From RBG-16-34-14 sp963727535 (GTDB taxonomy: Bacteria > Bacteroidota > Ignavibacteria > Ignavibacteriales > Ignavibacteriaceae), in the NCBI GenBank assembly GCA_963727535.1, contig CAVSGR010000004.1:372001-436000 (forward strand): DNA of 64,000 nt. The letters run 5' to 3'. This document shows positions 29,674-38,283 of the stretch, one piece after another (the first letter of the stretch is position 1; every line of letters starts with the position of its first letter). A model generated the notes under the pieces. It saw only the letters and a program-made list of their open reading frames with translations, ran no database searches and was not told the DNA's origin. Both the position numbers and the translations under genes were made by a program.

Positions 29674-30375
29674 ATGGAATCAAATAAAAATAATAGCTGG
29701 TTTAATAAGTGGGGTTTCAAAACTTTCACACTTATTTTAATTCCTCTTGTTGGATACATTAGTACGATAATTATTACAAATAATCAAAACAAAAATGCAA
29801 ACGATATTGCAAACAAACAAAATAGATTATTCGTTTTACAAATGTTCAAAGATAAATTAACAGGCGATAGGGTTGCAAGGGAAATGACTTTAAGAACAAT
29901 CGAGATTCTCAATGATACAAACCTGACTAAAAAACTAAGAGAGATTTCTGATATAGCAACAATTAAAATGTTAAGGGACAGCCTTTGGAGTTCTGAATCA
30001 TCAGTTAAAGAAAATGCGATAATCGAATACGCTCGACTTTATAAAAATAAAGAATATCGTTCTCTAATTCTGGATGCCCTTATGCCAGATTATTATCATT
30101 TAGAAGACTACAATCCTCTCATTAGCATTACTAAGTTCTTTTATTACCTGAGTAAAGTTTCAGATGGTAAATGGTACGGTACAAAAAAAGACTTCGCACA
30201 ATTTGCAACAATAGAAACCTCAGAATGGTATAATAAACCTTTATCACCTTATAATAGAGAAAATAACATCCATAAGTATTATGAATATTGTAAAAAAGGT
30301 TTTGTGTTAGATACAACTTTAGATTATAAAGGGACTGATTGTCTAAATTTAATTCGGGTTAATTATGGAAACTAA
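29674..30375 (+). CDS. Hypothetical membrane-anchored protein
   Basis: Unrecognised 233-residue protein. A single N-terminal hydrophobic helix (FKTFTLILIPLVGYISTIIIT) is followed by an all-helical, charged domain that looks HEAT-like, with no motif I can name. It sits between the ZIP transporter and tRNA-Ser(CGA), so it may be accessory. Confidence 0.6.
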   Translation: MESNKNNSWFNKWGFKTFTLILIPLVGYISTIIITNNQNKNANDIANKQNRLFVLQMFKDKLTGDRVAREMTLRTIEILNDTNLTKKLREISDIATIKMLRDSLWSSESSVKENAIIEYARLYKNKEYRSLILDALMPDYYHLEDYNPLISITKFFYYLSKVSDGKWYGTKKDFAQFATIETSEWYNKPLSPYNRENNIHKYYEYCKKGFVLDTTLDYKGTDCLNLIRVNYGN

Positions 30376-30397
30376 GTTTTTCCAGAAATAATATTTA

Positions 30398-30489
30398 GGA
30401 GAGATGCCAGAGTGGTTGAACGGGGCGGTCTCGAAAACCGTTGAGCTGCGTTTGCGGCTCCGAGGGTTCGAATCCCTCTCTCTCCGCCA
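30398..30489 (+). tRNA. tRNA-Ser (anticodon CGA)
   Basis: Class II tRNA with acceptor GGAGAGA paired to TCTCTCC, anticodon loop CTCGAAA (anticodon CGA, codon UCG), a long variable arm and T arm GAGGG-TTCGAAT-CCCTC. CCA is encoded at 30487-30489. A copy of its 3' end lies 366 bases downstream after a GIY-YIG ORF. Confidence 0.96.
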
Positions 30490-30577
30490 AACTACGCCAA
30501 GGCTTCGTTTGGCTTCGTCCTCAATTCTTTCAAATTATGTTTTGGTTCTAAAATTATTTTTTTAAATGGAGGGATAA

Positions 30578-30838
30578 ATGTACTACGTGTATTTTCTTAA
30601 AAGTTTAAACTCTGATTTCAGATACGTTGGTTATACTTCCGATTTGGAAAAGAGATTTAAAGAACACAATGAAGGACAGAATAAATCTACTAAACCGTAC
30701 AGACCATTTGAGATAAACGCTTATGTAGCAGTGAAAACAGAAGAAATTGCTAAAAATTTAGAAAAATATTTTAAAACCGGCTCCGGTATTGCATTTTCCA
30801 GAAAACGAATTTTAACCTACGAAGCCTTGGCGAAGTAG
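30578..30838 (+). CDS. Small GIY-YIG nuclease-domain protein B
   Basis: An 86-residue GIY-YIG protein: YYVYFLKSLN...RYVGYT, the Arg region EKRFKEHN and Glu in NLEKYFKTGSG. It starts at ATG 30578 after GGAGGG, 88 bases past tRNA-Ser(CGA). Its last eight codons (TYEALAK and stop) are written by a nested hairpin at 30816-30839. A copy of the tRNA 3' end follows within 5 bases of the stop. A nearly identical C-terminal end occurs at 57603-57692. Confidence 0.88.
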   Translation: MYYVYFLKSLNSDFRYVGYTSDLEKRFKEHNEGQNKSTKPYRPFEINAYVAVKTEEIAKNLEKYFKTGSGIAFSRKRILTYEALAK

Positions 30839-30839
30839 G
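30816..30839. repeat. Nested palindrome forming the end of GIY-YIG B
   Basis: Outer stem CCTAC/GTAGG, symmetrical GAA/GAA internal loop, inner stem GCC/GGC and TT loop. The same architecture with other bases is found at 41069-41095 and 53478-53503, and the identical sequence at 57670-57693. Confidence 0.75.
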
Positions 30840-30842
30840 TCA

Positions 30843-30873
30843 CTCTCTCTCCGCTAAACTTCGTCAGGCATTC
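30843..30873 (+). repeat. Duplicate of the tRNA-Ser(CGA) 3' end
   Basis: CTCTCTCTCCGC at 30843-30854 repeats the tRNA end at 30476-30487 exactly, and the similarity continues into the flank (AAACT, CG, CA, GGC). With the tRNA itself it brackets the GIY-YIG ORF as a direct repeat. Confidence 0.75.
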
Positions 30874-31081
30874 ACTACATGAAGCATTTTGTGAAGTGTA
30901 GCTTCGTTTTACTTTGACAAGTTTAAGTCATTTTATTATTGAACTGTCATTAATAATCAACTCCGGTCAATTATTGATTAGAGCTTCCTATCAAAACTTA
31001 AGACCTTTTGTCCTAATTACTTAGCAATAACATTTAAAGAGCAATATTTTAACATCAGTTAATCAAAAAACGAGGTGTAAA

Positions 31082-31474
31082 ATGAAAAGAATGTTTATTG
31101 CTTTCCTATTCTTTCTTGTACTATCCTCCTCTTTTATATATGCCAGTAACCCCTCTGAGAAAGAAAAAATTGTTATAAGTCAGAATACTATCCAGTCATT
31201 GATAAACGGGATAGAATCTGGCAACACAGGGCTAAAAACAAGCAGTGCTTATATGATCGGAGAGTTAAAAATTACAAATGCAGTTATCCCATTAATGAAA
31301 GTGATGAGAGAGGATGCCAACGAAGAAGCAAGAATTGCCGCAGCACTTTCACTTTATAAACTTGGAACTCCCTTGGCAATGAGTGCTGTTCGCCAGGCGA
31401 TTCGTTTCGATAATAGTGAAAGGGTTAAAAGATTGTGTTTAAGATTTTATAACGATTATCGTAATAGAAACTAA
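31082..31474 (+). CDS. Secreted HEAT-repeat protein
   Basis: A 130-residue protein with a signal peptide (MKRMFIAFLFFLVLSSSFIYA, cut before SNPSE) and two to three HEAT-like helical pairs (SAYMIGELKITNAVIPLMKVM, ARIAAALSLYKLGTPLAMSAV). Likely periplasmic and a protein-binding scaffold. A GAGGTG ribosome site precedes ATG 31082, and a strong terminator follows. Confidence 0.8.
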   Translation: MKRMFIAFLFFLVLSSSFIYASNPSEKEKIVISQNTIQSLINGIESGNTGLKTSSAYMIGELKITNAVIPLMKVMREDANEEARIAAALSLYKLGTPLAMSAVRQAIRFDNSERVKRLCLRFYNDYRNRN

Positions 31475-31502
31475 AGAGTTTAATTCCATAAAAATTATCA
31501 GA

Positions 31503-31546
31503 TTAACGGCTTCATAACATTTAGTATGGAGTCGTTAATTATTTTT
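31503..31546 (+). terminator. Rho-independent terminator after the HEAT gene
   Basis: A 14-bp stem (TTAACGGCTTCATA against TATGGAGTCGTTAA, two G-T pairs) with an 8-base loop is followed by TTATTTTT, 29 bases after the HEAT-repeat stop. Confidence 0.78.
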
Positions 31547-31615
31547 CACTCCTTTAATTCACTCTTTATCTTTTTAGATTTATATTTCCTTCCTTAAAAC
31601 CTAAACAAAAATTTA

Positions 31616-32950
31616 TTGAACATTAAAAAACATATTGCTGAAACATTCAACCTGGCATACCCCGTCATAATTGGTCAGCTGGGTTTTATAATGATGGGAG
31701 TAGTTGATAGTGTAATGGTCGGTAGTTTGGGTGCTGTGCCTCTAGCCGGAGCTTCCCTGGGAAATAGCATGTTTATGCTGATTTTTATTATCGGCGTTGG
31801 AGTCGCAATGTCGGTAACTCCACTTATTGCAATTTTAGTTGGAGCAAAAAGATTTTCAGAATGCGGAATTTATTTCAGGCAATCTTTTATAGTCAATTTG
31901 GTTTTGGGAGTAATTCTTATGACCATTGTTTTTTTTGCATCAAATCTTTTTGAATATTTAAACGAACCCTATGAAGTCGCAGTACAAGCTTCATCATATA
32001 CAAAGATAATAGCGCTGTCGATAGTTCCTGCTATGCTTTTTCATACTTATAAACAATTTATTGAAGGTTTCTCTATAATGAAACCGGCAATGATAATTGC
32101 GATCGTAGCCAACTTAATAAATGTATTTGCCAACTGGCTTTTTATATATGGTAATCTTGGAATGCCGGCATTAGGATTATCCGGAGCGGGATGGGCAACA
32201 TTTTTCTCAAGAATATTTATGGCAATTGTAATTATGTTTTATGTGATGAACAAGGAATACTTTAAAAAATATGATGTCAATTTCCATTTTAAGAAGATAA
32301 ATTTTCCTGTTATTAAAAAGATTTTGTCTGTCGGTTTACCCAGTGGCTTTCAGTATTTTTTTGAAGTTGGTGCTTTTTCTTTTGCTGTTATTATGATTGG
32401 ATGGCTGGGAACAAATCCACTTGCAGCTCACCAAATTGCGATCAATCTTGCATCAATTACTTTTATGGTTGTGCTTGGTATTTCTGCCGCTGGCGGAATA
32501 AGAGTTGGGAATGCTGTTGGTAAAAAAGATGTTATCGAGGTGAGAAGAGCTGGTTTTACGGCAATTATCAGCGGTGCATCTGTTATGTTCATCTGCGGAA
32601 TTATCTTTGTTGCTTTGAATAAATTTCTTCCCACTTTATATATTGATGAAGAATCTGTCATAAAGATTGCGTCATCATTAATAATTATTGCTGCAATATT
32701 CCAGGTTTCCGATGGAACGCAGGGAGTCGGTATAGGTGTTTTAAGAGGTTTGACTGATGTTAAAATTCCTACGCTAATTACTTTCATCGCCTATTGGGTA
32801 ATTGCTCTTCCTGTCGGTTATGTTTTAGGATTTGTCTTTCACTTTGGTGTGCAGGGGGTTTGGGTAGGACTTCTTCTTGGACTAAGTGCTTCAGCTACGA
32901 TGCTTACGATAAGATTTAATATTAAGAGCAGGCAACTTGTAGAACTGTGA
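31616..32950 (+). CDS. MATE family efflux transporter
   Basis: A 444-residue membrane protein with 12 hydrophobic segments in two repeated halves. FNLAYPVIIGQLGFIMMGVVDSVMVG is the typical first helix, and SVGLPSGFQYFFEVGAFSF opens the second half. MATE proteins export drugs or metabolites against sodium or protons. The start is TTG 31616. It has no close partner gene. Confidence 0.93.
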   Translation: MNIKKHIAETFNLAYPVIIGQLGFIMMGVVDSVMVGSLGAVPLAGASLGNSMFMLIFIIGVGVAMSVTPLIAILVGAKRFSECGIYFRQSFIVNLVLGVILMTIVFFASNLFEYLNEPYEVAVQASSYTKIIALSIVPAMLFHTYKQFIEGFSIMKPAMIIAIVANLINVFANWLFIYGNLGMPALGLSGAGWATFFSRIFMAIVIMFYVMNKEYFKKYDVNFHFKKINFPVIKKILSVGLPSGFQYFFEVGAFSFAVIMIGWLGTNPLAAHQIAINLASITFMVVLGISAAGGIRVGNAVGKKDVIEVRRAGFTAIISGASVMFICGIIFVALNKFLPTLYIDEESVIKIASSLIIIAAIFQVSDGTQGVGIGVLRGLTDVKIPTLITFIAYWVIALPVGYVLGFVFHFGVQGVWVGLLLGLSASATMLTIRFNIKSRQLVEL

Positions 32951-33030
32951 TCTGATTTCAAATCTCAAAATTCAAATCTCAAATCTTCAAAGAATTTTAC
33001 GTCACGTTTGACTTATGAGATTTGACTTTT

Positions 33031-33822
33031 TTAATCAGTTATTATTTTAGTTATCAATCTTCTTTCAACAACCTCAAAATAGTAATTAGTCTTTGTCAAA
33101 AGCTTGTGATTGTAACTCCAGATTTCATTCCCGCTTTTGTTTTCTGGAATGTATTTAGTCTTTGTAGAGAATTTATCTGAAGTCGCTAAGACATAAAACG
33201 GTTTCTTAAAATATTTACAAGCAATTGCTAAACTTCTACTTCCAATTTTATTTACAATATCTCCGTTTGCAAGAACAATATCTGCTCCAATAATCGCAAC
33301 ATTAGCCTTTTCAACAGCATTTGGTAAAAGAGCATCAGGAATAATTTCTGTTTTTATTTTGTGCTTCAATAATTCTTTTGCCATTATTCTTCCTTCAAGC
33401 TGAGGACGGGATTCTCCAATAATTACAGTAATTTTTGTGACTTCATTTAATCTTCCCAGGATTTCTATTAGAGTTTTACTGTTTGAGAGAGTTACAATCC
33501 TTTTTGAGTTTTTAAGATAGGGAAGAGAATTCTTAAACAAATTTGAATACCTGTCTTTGATCTTTTCAGTTTGTTTATTTAAGAAATCAATAATTTTAGA
33601 AGTATTACCTGTTTTAATTATCTTTTTAAATTCTTTTATGAAAGCTTGAATAGCAGAAAAACTTCTTAATCCATTTTTCGCAATATTAATCATCCCGAGT
33701 AGAGTTTTCTTATCGCCGCTATTGCTTTTACTCCAACTTATCAATTTTAGTAAAATTTTTGAGGAACCTGATTTATTATCTGATAAGATTTTTTGAAGCT
33801 TATTTCTTGAGGCAGGACTCAA
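33031..33822 (-). CDS. eIF-2B alpha/beta/delta-related protein
   Basis: A 263-residue protein of the fold shared by eIF2B regulatory subunits, methylthioribose-1-phosphate isomerase and ribose-1,5-bisphosphate isomerase. Visible motifs are ESRPQLEGR (sugar phosphate loop), GADIVLANGDIVNKIGS and the C-terminal FEVVERRLIT. In bacteria it is most likely a sugar-phosphate isomerase, substrate unknown. Its start overlaps the upstream exonuclease gene by 4 bases. Confidence 0.8.
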   Translation of the reverse strand: MSPASRNKLQKILSDNKSGSSKILLKLISWSKSNSGDKKTLLGMINIAKNGLRSFSAIQAFIKEFKKIIKTGNTSKIIDFLNKQTEKIKDRYSNLFKNSLPYLKNSKRIVTLSNSKTLIEILGRLNEVTKITVIIGESRPQLEGRIMAKELLKHKIKTEIIPDALLPNAVEKANVAIIGADIVLANGDIVNKIGSRSLAIACKYFKKPFYVLATSDKFSTKTKYIPENKSGNEIWSYNHKLLTKTNYYFEVVERRLITKIITD

Positions 33823-35561
33823 CCTAAGCTTTCTGCAAAAAGATTTTGGTTGAAATCATCAACATCACTTGTCTCGATTACAGGTCCATCGTAAAAAGCG
33901 AAATCATTTTTGTAACTGCTTAACTTGTTGAATAATTCTTCTTTATTTTGATAATCCTTAAGATAAAATGCGCGGACTTTATTTCTGTTCTTAATTATCC
34001 AGTTAAGAATTATTTTCATCTTTTCAAGATCCTCTTCACTTGGTAAAGGTTTTGTATTAAGTGTTCCCGAATAATAATCATCTATCGCAATTTCAAAATT
34101 ATTCTCTTTGTTTACCTTGTACTCTTTTATATAAATTTTCCCTTCAATCATTAACACATAATCAGTTCCGAATTTTTCTGAAACCTGGAAAAGTACATTT
34201 GCTGAATTAACCGGTTCTTTTAAGATAGATGTTTTATGTGTTTGAGAAAGTATAAGATCAATCAGGACTTTTATCTCTCCGGCTTTTTCATACTTTTGTC
34301 TCTCAGAGTAGAATTTCATTTTGTTCAGAAGCCGGTTCAGCAAGTCTTGGTTCTTCCCATACAAAAACTCATAAACCTTGTCTAACTCTTCGTTGTAAGA
34401 GCCTGTATCTTTTATTTCGCAAGGAGCAAGACATCTTTCAATTTCGGCAAGGAAACATTTTTTACTTTTAATAAATTCCTGTTTACTGCATTCTCTTAAA
34501 GTAAAAGCCTTGTTAATTAATTCGAAAACAACTTCAGCTTTCTTTTTCGTAACGAACAAACCGAAATAATCGTTCCCGTCAAAATCAAATTTGTTAGAGA
34601 TTTCAATATCCGGAAAAATTTGCGTTTGATTTATTCTTAAAAAATATTTGTTGCCATAATGTTTTAGCTGATAGTTGTGTCTTGGATTTATCAGCTTAAT
34701 TAATTCAGCCTCGGATAATAAGGCAGTTAATTCCGAATTAGTAATTTCATATTTAATTCGTTTTGTTTGCTTTATTATTTTCTTGGCTTTTCTTGGCGCA
34801 GTTAAAAGAAAATAAGAACGAACTCTTTTACTTAAAGACTTTGCTTTCCCAATGTAAATTACTTTTCCCTTTGAATTAAGAAAATAATAAACACCCGACG
34901 CTTCAGGAAGAGAAAGCACATCTCCTTTAAGATGTTTGCTTATTTTTATTTTACTCTCTTTTTTAGAAAGAATGACCTGCAGGCTCAAAAGTTCGTCTAA
35001 AGTTTTTACTTCGTTCTTTTTTTTGATTTCCCTTAACATTTTGATTAAAACATGAGCGGTTGCTTCCGCATCCGGTAAAGCTCTGTGGGCGTTTAAAAGT
35101 TTTACATTAAGATGTTGGCTCAGGCTTCCGAGAGATTTACTTTTTAATTCGGGATAAATTCTTTTAGCTAATTTTAATGTACATAACTGAGGATTGGCAG
35201 GTTTTTCACGTTCTATCATCAGGAATTCTTTATTGATAAAGCTGCGGTCAAATGAGAGATTATGTGCTACGAAAACAGAACCGGAAATAAATCTTAAAAT
35301 ATCATCTGCGATGTCTTCAAATAGAGGAGCGTTGTAAGTGTCGTCATCGGTAATTCCAGTAAACTCAGAAATGTAGTAGGGAATTGGTCTTCCGGGATTT
35401 ATAATAGAACTGTATTTATCAACAATCTTTAGTCCCCTAACTTTTACAATACCAATTTCGATTACACCATTATAACGCGGAGTTAAGCCGGTAGTTTCAA
35501 CATCAAGTACGGAATATTCAGCTTCATCGAAAGGAATGTTTAAAAGATCGTTGGAAATCAT
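33819..35561 (-). CDS. DnaQ-type exonuclease fused to UvrC/Cho-like GIY-YIG nuclease
   Basis: A 580-residue DNA repair protein. Residues 1-180 are a DEDDh exonuclease: SVLDVETTGL, AHNLSFDRSF and HRALPDAEAT. Residues from about 220 are a UvrC-like GIY-YIG domain (GVYYFLNSKGKVIYIGKAKSL, KRVRSYF, SEAELIKLINPRHN), then a Cys region (CFLAEIERCLAPCEI). This order matches the polymerase-epsilon/Cho fusions of Bacteroidota and Actinobacteria, which make a 3' incision in nucleotide excision repair. It is divergent from ymdB. Confidence 0.92.
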   Translation of the reverse strand: MISNDLLNIPFDEAEYSVLDVETTGLTPRYNGVIEIGIVKVRGLKIVDKYSSIINPGRPIPYYISEFTGITDDDTYNAPLFEDIADDILRFISGSVFVAHNLSFDRSFINKEFLMIEREKPANPQLCTLKLAKRIYPELKSKSLGSLSQHLNVKLLNAHRALPDAEATAHVLIKMLREIKKKNEVKTLDELLSLQVILSKKESKIKISKHLKGDVLSLPEASGVYYFLNSKGKVIYIGKAKSLSKRVRSYFLLTAPRKAKKIIKQTKRIKYEITNSELTALLSEAELIKLINPRHNYQLKHYGNKYFLRINQTQIFPDIEISNKFDFDGNDYFGLFVTKKKAEVVFELINKAFTLRECSKQEFIKSKKCFLAEIERCLAPCEIKDTGSYNEELDKVYEFLYGKNQDLLNRLLNKMKFYSERQKYEKAGEIKVLIDLILSQTHKTSILKEPVNSANVLFQVSEKFGTDYVLMIEGKIYIKEYKVNKENNFEIAIDDYYSGTLNTKPLPSEEDLEKMKIILNWIIKNRNKVRAFYLKDYQNKEELFNKLSSYKNDFAFYDGPVIETSDVDDFNQNLFAESLG

Positions 35562-35680
35562 AGCTTAAATCTAACCTTAAAAAATAATACATTCAAAGAA
35601 TTGCAAAATCTTGCAAGGCATTTTGATAGTCCCAGACTTTTCCTATTTTCTTCATTTTTAGATATATTATCGAAGTAAGT

Positions 35681-36487
35681 ATGAATAATTTAAATATACT
35701 TTTTGTCGGCGATATTATTGGTAAACCGGGAATGGATCTTGTCCAAACCTGGTTGCCAAGTTTAATTCAAAAATATAAAGCTGATTTCGTTATTGCCAAT
35801 GGGGAAAACTCTTCCGACGGCAAAGGTTGCACAAGTAAAGAAGGAAAAATTCTTTTTGAGCTTGGAGTGCATGTAATTACCGGTGGAAATCATACGTGGG
35901 ATAAACATCAATCACAGGATTATCTTAAAGAAGAAAACAGAGTTTTACGACCTTTAAATTATCCGCGGGGAACTTATGGTAACGGCTATCATATTGCCGA
36001 AACAAAAAAGGGCAAAGTTGCAGTCGTTAATCTCCAGGGCAGAACTTTTATGGCAACAATTGATTGCCCTTTCAGAACTGCCGAATGGATTTTATCAAAA
36101 CTTAAAGATGAAACAAAAATAATTATTATAGATTTCCATGCAGAAGCTTCTGCCGAAAAAATTGCATTAGTAAATTTTTTGGATGGTAAAGTCAGCGCAA
36201 TTTTGGGAACACACACACATGTTCAAACTTCGGATGAAAGAATTTTTCCGCAGGGAACAGGTTATATTACAGACGTTGGAATGAGCGGACCTTATGAATC
36301 CGTTATTGGAATGAAGACGCAGGCAGCAATTAACCGGTTTATTTATCAAACCCCACAAAAATATGAAACAGCACAAAATGATGTTCATCTTTGTGCAATG
36401 TTTCTGAAAATTGATACTGACACCGGCAAGACAGTTGAAATTGAGAGAATTCTCTTTCCTTCTTTTACAACAAAAATTGAAACATAA
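35681..36487 (+). CDS. ymdB: YmdB-family metallophosphoesterase
   Basis: A 268-residue dinuclear metal phosphodiesterase. The metal ligands lie in FVGDIIGKPG, NGENSSDG, GGNHTWDK, DFHAEASAEK and GTHTHVQTSD. Bacillus YmdB cleaves 2',3'-cyclic nucleotides and affects RNA turnover and biofilms. The next gene, a DNA methylase, begins on the base after its stop. Confidence 0.93.
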   Translation: MNNLNILFVGDIIGKPGMDLVQTWLPSLIQKYKADFVIANGENSSDGKGCTSKEGKILFELGVHVITGGNHTWDKHQSQDYLKEENRVLRPLNYPRGTYGNGYHIAETKKGKVAVVNLQGRTFMATIDCPFRTAEWILSKLKDETKIIIIDFHAEASAEKIALVNFLDGKVSAILGTHTHVQTSDERIFPQGTGYITDVGMSGPYESVIGMKTQAAINRFIYQTPQKYETAQNDVHLCAMFLKIDTDTGKTVEIERILFPSFTTKIET

Positions 36488-37448
36488 ATGGTTAACTTTC
36501 CTTTACCAAGGATAGATACCGATTTCCGGCTGCAGGAATTGCTTTTAAAACATTGTAGCTTTAAGCCTGGTGATACCTGGAATGATCCTGAAGGCAAACA
36601 TAAAATCGCCTGTATAGATGCTTCGGACAAAAACTCAATTAAAAAATTATTAGAAGATGAAAAAGCATCCCTGGCAATTCAGGATCCGCCATATAATTTT
36701 GTTGCATTTGACGAAAGAGATTTAGAAAAATTTATTGATTGGAGTAAAAAGTGGATAGAGAATAGTTATGATTCTCTACTTTCTGATTCATCACTTTACA
36801 TATGGCTTGGAGCAGATCAGAATAATCACTTCCAGCCTCTACCAAACTTTATGTTGATGATGAAAGAAAGCGGGTTTGATTCGAGAAGTTTTATAACGAT
36901 GAGAAACCAGCGAGGTTACGGCACACAAAAAAATTGGATGTCTGTCAGGCAGGAACTTCTATATTATACAAAGGGCAATCCTTTTTTCGATATTAATTCT
37001 GAATATACAGATATACCGAAAATTTTAAGGGGCTATTATAAAAAAGTTAACGGAAAAGTTACTGAGAATTTTGAAAGAGGAAAATCGGAATTTATTAGGG
37101 CAGGAAATGTTTGGGTCGATGTTCAGCAGGTTTTTTACAGGATGGAAGAGAATGTAAACGGATGTTATGCACAGAAGCCTCTGAAAGCAATTACAAGAAT
37201 TATACAAGCGAGCAGCAAACTAGGTGATATTGTTCTTGATTTCTTCTCACAGCGTGGAACAACCCTTATTGCTTCGGAAATATCGGGAAGAGAGATGTTT
37301 TACCTGTGATATAAATCCCGTTTATTGCGAGATAACAAAAAGAAGATTAGAAAATTTCAGGGAAACCGGAAAAACCGGCTGGCAAAATTCGAATCCTTTT
37401 AGCGAAGAAATTGAGAAAGATGAAAATAAAAAATTATTAAATGAATGA
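36488..37448 (+). CDS. Site-specific DNA methyltransferase, beta-class order (one frameshift)
   Basis: SAM-dependent amino-methyltransferase. The catalytic motif DPPYNFVAFDE is near the N-terminus, the SAM-binding motif (GDIVLDFFSQRGTTLIASE) at the C-terminus, with the target-recognition region between: the beta-class order, usually N6-adenine or N4-cytosine. One C too many near 37302 breaks the frame; repaired text reads REMFYCDINPVYCEITKRRLENF. Repaired length is 319 residues. No restriction endonuclease is recognisable beside it, so it may be an orphan or the remains of a defence locus. The DUF3644 gene overlaps its end by 8 bases. Confidence 0.85.
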
Positions 37449-38149
37449 AAATAAATTATTACAAACAACAAAGTCAAAATTTTATAAGAACGAAATGAGC
37501 GTAACGAAACTTTTAACTAATAATCAGATACAAATTCTATTTAATGAATATCATGATTATATAAGTTCTTGTAAATTAAATACTATTACACCAAACCTAA
37601 AAAAATTCTTTACACAACTAAGGCGGGACCATAACCAATTTGGCCGCTTTAGTAACAAACAACTTAGTAACCAAATTATAGCTTCGAGAAGAACATTTGG
37701 GAATTTATTATGGCCTAACTTGGATGATATACATAATTATATATCTCCCAATACCCAAACTTTTATAGATAAGTCTATCAAAGCAGCATTATTAGCAGTT
37801 GAGATATACAATAAACCTACTATTGATTATCGCACTGAAGGTTATATAGTAATGATGAATATAGCTTGGACATCATTATATCATGCAATTTTTGCAAATA
37901 ATGGAATTACATATAAATATAAAACTGAGGGAACTGAAGAAAAATATTTTGAGCTTGAGAAATGTATTGCTAAATACACCGGTTCATTAAAAGGCGAAAT
38001 AGGTGCTAATCTTACATTTCTAATTCGTTTAAGAGATTTAATTGAGCCTCGTATTATACCTGATTAGGTCGAGAAAGTATTTGGGGAATGCCAAGCCTGC
38101 TTATATAATTATGAACAAATATTGGCAGAAAATTTCGGTTCTAATTATC
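37441..38149 (+). pseudogene. DUF3644 (HEPN-like) protein, truncated and interrupted
   Basis: The open part runs to a TAG at 38065-38067 (208 residues) and shows the DUF3644 signature AALLAVEIYNKPTIDYRTEGYIV. The same frame continues after the TAG with VEKVFGECQACLYNYE, a family C-terminal sequence, so the stop is internal. It then runs into a dispersed repeat near 38150. At the place where HEPN-type RNases have RxxxxH, this gene reads RDLIEPR, with Pro (CCT) where His (CAT) would be expected. DUF3644 is placed with HEPN-related, often defence-linked, domains. This copy looks inactive. Confidence 0.7.
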
Positions 38150-38265
38150 AGATTAATAATTTTTACTATTTAATCGGCTTTAGCCCCAATTCATTTTCAA
38201 TTTTGGCTGAAGCCATATTGTAAATTTGTTAATTATACCCCGACATAAATGTCGGGGCTCTAATA
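38150..38265. repeat. Dispersed palindromic repeat, copy 1
   Basis: Contains CGGCTTTAGCC, TTTTGGCTGAAGCC and the perfect palindrome CCCCGACAT-AA-ATGTCGGGG (38238-38257). In reverse complement it matches the repeat at 63141-63224. It cuts off the DUF3644 gene and ends just before folD. Confidence 0.78.
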
Positions 38266-38283
38266 GACAGAAAAGGGAATTAA

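Noticed and set aside
33819..35561. The GIY-YIG domain here as part of the tRNA-Ser element family
   Set aside because: This domain is the UvrC/Cho type, fused to an exonuclease and far from tRNA genes; it is a conserved repair protein, not one of the small ORFs.
1..37448. Programmed +1 frameshifting as a genome-wide mechanism
   Set aside because: The shift sites share no slippery codon, no stop codon in a fixed place and no nearby structure; they cluster in patches and vanish after 37.4 kb. Sequence error fits better, so it is kept only as an alternative.
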